DNA of 64,000 bases from Adiantum capillus-veneris (Eukaryota; Streptophyta; Polypodiopsida; Polypodiales; Pteridaceae). The translations under genes and the position numbers were made by a program. Shown one piece after another: positions 58,444 to 64,000 of the stretch. The notes below the pieces were generated by a model. It searched no databases. It was not told where the DNA came from and worked only from the letters and a program-made list of their open reading frames with translations. Within the stretch, counting starts at the first letter, position 1. Each line of letters opens with the position of its first letter. The DNA lies in assembly GCA_014529385.2 (NCBI GenBank), contig CM043944.1, positions 54,288,268-54,352,267 of the forward strand, written 5' to 3'.

Positions 58444-61400
58444 TTGTAAGGTCTCTACCTTTCTAGCTGCAGAGAAATCTATTTAAAGCTTTAGGGAGAA
58501 AGCATTGGTCATTCAATCAAAATCAGATAAAAAAACTTCCTCAAAAGCAGTTAAAAATGGTAGTTTTGGAATCTTAAGCACAACAAACCCCGGGCTAGAA
58601 ATTTTCCACATTAAATTTGAACAAAAACTGACACTGCTAGTCCCTCCGAAAGATTCAATGTAAATTAAATTGCCAAGAAAAATTGAATGGTTGTAGTAAT
58701 CATTACTTTTACTAAGGCCTCCCAGATATTTTACAGATATTTACCAATTAAGCAAAAAATAGGTCAAAATTTAGCAAATTGATTTTTAAAGCTGGCAGGT
58801 GATGGGAGGGGTCATCACTGACCTGCCAGGGACATTAATTGCAGGACGGGGTGCTTGTTGAGTGTAGGATTGTCTTGGGATGCAAGCTTGTCTTGCTTCA
58901 CAATTTCAGACAGACTCGGAGTCCTAGCCATTTCTCTCTCACTTAGAGAGAACCATACTCAAAAATCACTAGAGAACAAAAACTCTAGCTGATTATCCAC
59001 AGTAACTAGTCTAATCTCTTTTAATTAGCAAAATTAAGCTAATTTAACTCTATTTTCTTAATTAATCTAATTAATTAAAAAGATTAATCCTCTTTATGTT
59101 ATAAGCTACTCTTTAACTCTTCATATTCTAATGATTACTTAGATTAAGATTAGGGATATAAATTTTTATTAATTATTAAGCCATATTAGGACTGAAATTA
59201 TCTTTTTAGTCTTAAATTAAGGATAGCTATACTAATTGAGCTTAGATTAGTATAAGATAATTATTAAAGCTGGATTGGACTATTAAGAAGCTAGAAAAAT
59301 TATCTCTTAATTTTTTGACTAGTTTTTGTAATTAATTAGGCAAAAATTAGCTTGTTTTAATCAAAAAACTGATAAAAAACCTACTTAATTAGCTCTTAAA
59401 TTTTTATCTTAATTATCATAATTAGAAAAGGTTGTTCAAAAAATGGAGTAAATTACTCATTAATAGACAATTAATCTATATACTCAATTAAGCAGAAGTT
59501 AGCTATTTTAAACCAAACATTAAAGGGGGAAATTAATAAATCATGCTAGATAATTATGTGCTATTTATCAAAGTTAGTTTACATGTTAAGAAAGCGGTCA
59601 TAATTATCTTAAGGTTTGAAAATTAATATAGCTATTTACCTAAGTCAGATTAGATTAATGCTAGATGTAAATTGAATTGAAAAATTAGCTAAATAAGTTA
59701 GATAAGTATATAATAATTATTCGAGATAGAAATCATTATTAGAAAGTTTGCATAATTAGGCCATGCACAAAAAATTAGTTTAGCTAATTAATTAGGTTAA
59801 AATTATCTGCTTAATAAGCATAAATTAAAGAGGAAAACTAGCTAAATCACTTAGACAATTATACAATAATTAGTAAAGCTATAAATCATTGTTATAGAAA
59901 CAACATAATTAGGCCATGCACAAAAAGTTAGTTTAGCTAATTAACTAGGCTAAAATTGTCAACTTTTAGCATAAATTAAATGGAAAAAATTAGCTAACTA
60001 GCTTAGATAATTATATAGTAACTATTAAAGCTAAAAATCACAATTATAAAGCCAGGATAATTAGTTTATGCACAAAAAATTAGATCTAGCTAGTTAATTA
60101 GGCTAAAATTATCTGTTTTTAGGCATAAACTAAAGAGAAAAATAATTAAATCATGTTATATAATTGCATGCTAGTTATTAGAGTTAGATTACATGATAAA
60201 GACGTTGTGATAATTATATTAAGGTTAGATAAATAGTTTGATATTTATCTAAGTCAAATTATACTAATTTTAGCTAAAAACTAAAGGGAAAATTAGTAAA
60301 TCATGTTAGATGATTACATGCTATTTATCAAAGTTAGGTTACATGATAAGGAAGTCATGATAATTATCTGAAGGTTAGAGAATCAATATAGATATTTATT
60401 TAAGTCAAATTATACTAATTTATCTAATAATTAAAAGGGAAAACTAGTAAATCATATTAGATAACTACATGCTACTTATCAGAGGTAGATTATATAATGA
60501 AGAAGCCATGATAATTATCTCAAGGTTAGAAAATTAGTATAGATGTTTATGAAAGTCAAATTATAGTAATTCTAGGTGAAAATTAAAGAGGGAAACTAAT
60601 AAATCATGTTAGATGATTACATGCTATATATAAAAGTTATATTACAAGATAAAAAAGTTTGATAATTATCTTAAGGTTAGAAAATTAATATAGCTATTTA
60701 TCTAAGTCAAATTGGCCTAATTCTAGAGGAAAATTAAAGATGGAAATTAGATAATTAAGTTGAAAAGTTAAAAGATAATTACCAAAGGTAAAAAATATCA
60801 TTACCTACTTGTGATAATTATACCATAGTTACTTAATCAGTTTAGAAAAATATAATTGACAAAAAGTTCTATTTTTAGCAAAAGATTAATTAAAATAAAT
60901 AAACTTTGCGGTCGAAAGTTTCTAGGAAAATAGAGTAAGTGTAGACCAGTGATATAAAGTTGAGGAAATGACATGTTTAAGAGAAAATAAACAGAATAAA
61001 TATTAAGCTCAAAATAAGCCAATTTCAAGCTTAAAATTTGATGAGGAAATTAAGCAAAAGATATAGAAAATTAGTAGATCTTAGAAAACCCTTAGGGAAG
61101 CTTTGGGAAAAGTTATCATATCCATATAGGCAAATAAGAAATTACTAAGTTAAGAATTTACCAATTAAGACTACAAAGTTAATCTTGATTGGATTACGAT
61201 TGAATACAAAGGTTAAGTTTAGCTTTTAAATAATTTACCTAATGATTAGACATCCTTTTTATAAGGATAATAAGTTTTGGCACCCAAAAGGACCCGAGCA
61301 AATCCTACATTTTGATGAGGACGGAACTCCAAAAAGAACTAGAACCTCACACGACAATGAAGCTGGGCCTAGTATTAGGCCTACTGATGAGAGTGTACAT

Positions 61401-62549
61401 GCCCTGGTACTACAACAAATACCAGATCATTCCTTGGTGGGTCTTGGCTATGATTAAGTTTAAATAATTCAAGTTTTTTCTTAAGTATTAACACTGCATA
61501 CGAAAAAGACGAGTAAGGAATTAGGAAATGTGAAATTGGCTTAATTATGGAAGGCACCTTCCAAGAAACCGACGTGCATTCTTTTATAAAGTAGGAAAGA
61601 GTTGTTTGGATTAAGGCTAGTTGAATTAAGAAAGGTATGATTGATCATCCTTAAGACAGCTTGTCTCAAAACACCTACGACGCCTTGGTATATTTTGATG
61701 ATAATGATGGCTTTCCAGCCACAGATAAGTCGGTTATCCACATGAGCAATGAGTTTCCACTCCGTGTCATGTCTTGATGTTTCTACATAAGTTAGGATAC
61801 CATTTCTATCCAAGGGGAGCCGCCCGATTGTATGGGAAACTGGTTTGGTGTATGGGCACCCCAAACCTTGGGTGAGGGTTTATCCACCCCGGATTGTGAG
61901 CAAGAAACGATTGACGTTTTTCACCTTAGGTGGTCTTGAGACAAGAAGAGTACTGGTCATGGTTATTATGGTCAATGTTTTTGATTGACGGTACCCTGTC
62001 TTAAGTTTAAAGATGTCTGTTTACTAAAAGAATTCTTTTTCAATGCTGTCATTAATACTTGATTGAAGGAATTACTGTGACAAAAGTTAAAAGAAACCAT
62101 TATTTTAAGTGTTAAAACAATGTGATAGTAATTATAAAACAAAAGTATCATGTGTGTGTGTGGTGGTAAGTGCAATCATGGATGGGTGGACCTGATTGGT
62201 CAGGTAACTATCCATCCTTGCGCACTAAAAATGTTTAGAAAACTTCTTCACTTGGAAGAGAAGTCCACCAGCGGCTGTGCCCTCACATATGTTAGGGAAA
62301 AAAAGCGTTGGTTGAGGATACCTTAGCCCAATTTGTGGAAGCTATAGGACCAAAAGACTTTTGGATTTTTAAGATGTTATCCTGTTTTCGCTGCAAGACA
62401 TGACTAGGTCTTCTTCTAGGGCTATAGACCCAAGCCATTGCCAATGGTAAAGGTATATTCCTTGGATTTTTCTTGTTTAGAGACTCTAATTTTTATTAGG
62501 CCTAGAGACCTATCAAGGACCCCATCCCGATCTTGGTATTGGCGGGTTG
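58444..62549 (+). repeat. E-LONG 3' LTR
   Basis: About 4.1 kb, homologous to 42582-45269 plus 55224-55847. It is longer because a family of ~130-150-bp AT-rich repeats has expanded between about 59520 and 60780. It lacks the TATA segment found in the 5' LTR and the last ~7 bp (TCTTTCA). It preserves the uninterrupted E-COP target at 61938-61942. The remains of the small LTR ORF are at 61242-61457. Confidence 0.85.
59520..60780 (+). repeat. AT-rich tandem repeats within E-LONG 3' LTR
   Basis: Repeated units with the phrases 'aaatcatgttagat-atta-atgctatttatcaaagtta' and 'gataattatcttaaggttag'. More copies occur here than in the 5' LTR counterpart, which accounts for most of the length difference. 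Confidence 0.75.
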
Positions 62550-63238
62550 AGGGACCCACTAAACCCATCACATACCGAATATGCAATCCCAATTTGAAAA
62601 TACCCACTAAACCCATCACATACCGAATATCTCTCATGACCTTCAACAATGTCCAAAATCTCATCCTAAAAGGGAAAGGGATAGTGATTACTCTTTGTTG
62701 CCACATTCAATGGCTTATAGTCCACACATATTCTCCATTTATTTCCCTTTTTTGGAATTACAACCACAGGGAAATGCATTCTACATCATCCACAAGGTAG
62801 ATAAAACCATCTTGCAAAAGCTTACTCACCTCCATCTCCAATACCTTTCGCTGAATGGTGCGCAATCTCCTTAGATTTTGAGCAACATGCTTTGCACCTT
62901 CTTTGGGCTTTATTTCATGAACAACACTCCGTTTTCCCCTCATTTGAACATAATATTTTGAAAAAAACTTGGGATAATTATAAAAAAATGCATCATATGC
63001 CTCTCTCTCTCTCTTGACTAATCAGGTCACCTGCAAGCATATCCATTAATTTAGCTTTTGGTACATTCGGCTCATGATCAGCCCCGTGGTCATTTTTTGA
63101 TCTCATAGCATCTTCTTTATCACAATTTTCATCATATACATGTACGCCACAAATATCTAAATCAAGACCAAGAAGACTTTCATCATAAACCTCATCATCA
63201 GTACATGTAGAGGATGCACTAGAAGAACCGTCACACAT
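62550..63238 (-). pseudogene. Minus-strand Tat-like reverse transcriptase, 5' part (probable E-TATm)
   Basis: Minus strand from 63238 down: an acidic protease-RT linker (A-K-L-M-D-M-L-A-G-D-L-I, aligned with M-L-G-E-D-L-T of E-TATp), H-E-I-K-P-K-E-G-A-K, L-L-Q-D-G-F-I-Y, V-V-I-P-K-K, R-I-C-V-D-Y-K-P-L-N, N-H-Y-P, and Y-S-V-C-D-G-F-S-G-Y. It ends at the E-LONG 3' LTR. A 54-bp tandem duplication at 62550-62632 repeats the Y-S-V-C-D-G-F-S-G coding stretch at the junction. This is the upstream part of pol that is missing at 42582, so it probably belongs to the same interrupted element. Confidence 0.65.
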
Positions 63239-64000
63239 GTTGGATTTCTTACCACACTATAGGCCAAGCAGAGCATCTACCACCTACCCCGGAGCAAAAT
63301 ATATGGCTATTGAGCAAGACTCATAGTGAAAAAGAAGTGCAGACAAGAGCTCCACCAATGGAGACAAGACTAAGAACAAGAATAGTCAATGTCCACATCC
63401 ATGAAATAGCCACTACAGCAAGAGCTGCAGAAAGTGACAAGGAAGAAGAAGAGATGGTGGAGGAAGAGAGTCCTCTCAAAAGAAAAAAAAAAGGGAAAAA
63501 AGGAAAATCTAAGGTAGATGATTCAAAAGCCTCAAAATGGCCACGCCCTACTATAGCAGCAAAGGAACCATTCCAAAAAGCATCAAGAGCTGGCTGAACT
63601 ACCATAGAAACATACATGGTGGAAACATTATCCTCGACTATTTAGCCGTTTTGTGGAATTCTAGATCTAGAGTAAATCATGTTGGTAACGATTGCACAAA
63701 TGCTCCTAACTTTCTTGCAGACGTTTCACCGTGTAGTGCAAATAGATACATCATGGATGTCCTTTCTCAAGGTCCCAAGGGCTTATGCTATAATATGCCA
63801 GGCCAACCTCGGAATAAGTACTCCATGGATTCTATGCTAGGATCATGTTTCTACCATCCTACTATATGAAGACATTTGAAGATTCATTCTACAAGGGATT
63901 CTTCACTAATTAGTCCAAGATCTTTGCCCCGTCATCCCCAATCTGTGAACGAGATTTGTCAGCTACTTCGTAGTTGAGCAAAGAAATAAAGTAACCATGT
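63239..64000. other. Unassigned sequence with a Lys/Glu-rich ORF
   Basis: A plus-strand ORF at 63310-63597 encodes R-A-A-E-S-D-K-E-E-E-E-M-V-E-E-E and K-R-K-K-K-G-K-K-G-K-S-K. In composition it resembles the charged tail of the E-TATp nucleocapsid (14800-15000), but I cannot align the two convincingly. The remaining 400 bases show no recognisable domain. Confidence 0.3.

Overview
The window looks like plant nuclear heterochromatin. I found no host gene that I can defend. Almost everything recognisable is LTR retrotransposon: Ty3/gypsy elements of a Tat-like type with two RNase H domains, a Ty1/copia element, and several elements that carry gag but no polymerase. All are decayed by stops, frameshifts and deletions. 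The Tat-type dual RNase H, tRNA-iMet and 'TTGGCGCC' type primer sites, a small terminal-inverted-repeat element and abundant CAG-to-TAG decay fit a land plant with a repeat-rich genome. I cannot name the species.

For reference I label the families: E-PAL (minus strand, gag-protease, palindrome-rich leader), E-GAG (minus, gag plus acidic ORF, no pol), E-TATm (minus, pol), E-LONG (plus, LTRs of 3.3-4.1 kb, gag only), E-COP (minus, copia) and E-TATp (plus, dual RNase H gypsy).

Layout. 1-18566 and about 33511-54546 are two direct copies of one block, offset by about 33.5 kb and roughly 1-2 percent different in the stretches I compared by eye. Each copy holds, in order: E-PAL leader, PBS and 5' LTR; truncated 3' LTR of E-GAG; E-GAG coding region; a 1.74-kb LTR shared by E-GAG and E-TATm; E-TATm integrase, archaeal-type RNase H (split by a 288-bp MITE) and retroviral-type RNase H; E-LONG 5' LTR; E-COP 3' LTR and RNase H; then E-TATp. 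Copy 1 is cut by a 2924-bp deletion joining E-TATp integrase to E-COP gag and ends at 18566. Copy 2 continues through E-TATp integrase and truncated 3' LTR, E-COP integrase, protease, gag and 5' LTR, the rest of the E-LONG 5' LTR, E-LONG PBS, gag, PPT and 3' LTR, and finally the upstream RT part of a minus-strand Tat element. So copy 2 reads as a four-level nest: E-TATp in E-COP in E-LONG in E-TATm.

The middle (18567-33510) holds GT/GA microsatellites, a copia-like LTR, an LTR/PBS of another gypsy element, a decayed gag, and the body of E-PAL. E-PAL has gag, zinc knuckle, a protease region duplicated as a 906-bp direct repeat, and an unusual ORF with a repeated W-x-P-K motif, but no reverse transcriptase. 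Its leader carries an array of seven 24-nt palindromes (32127-33541) on a period of about 125-147 bp. This palindrome array is the most unusual structure in the window. 63239-64000 holds one lysine/glutamate-rich ORF of unclear origin.
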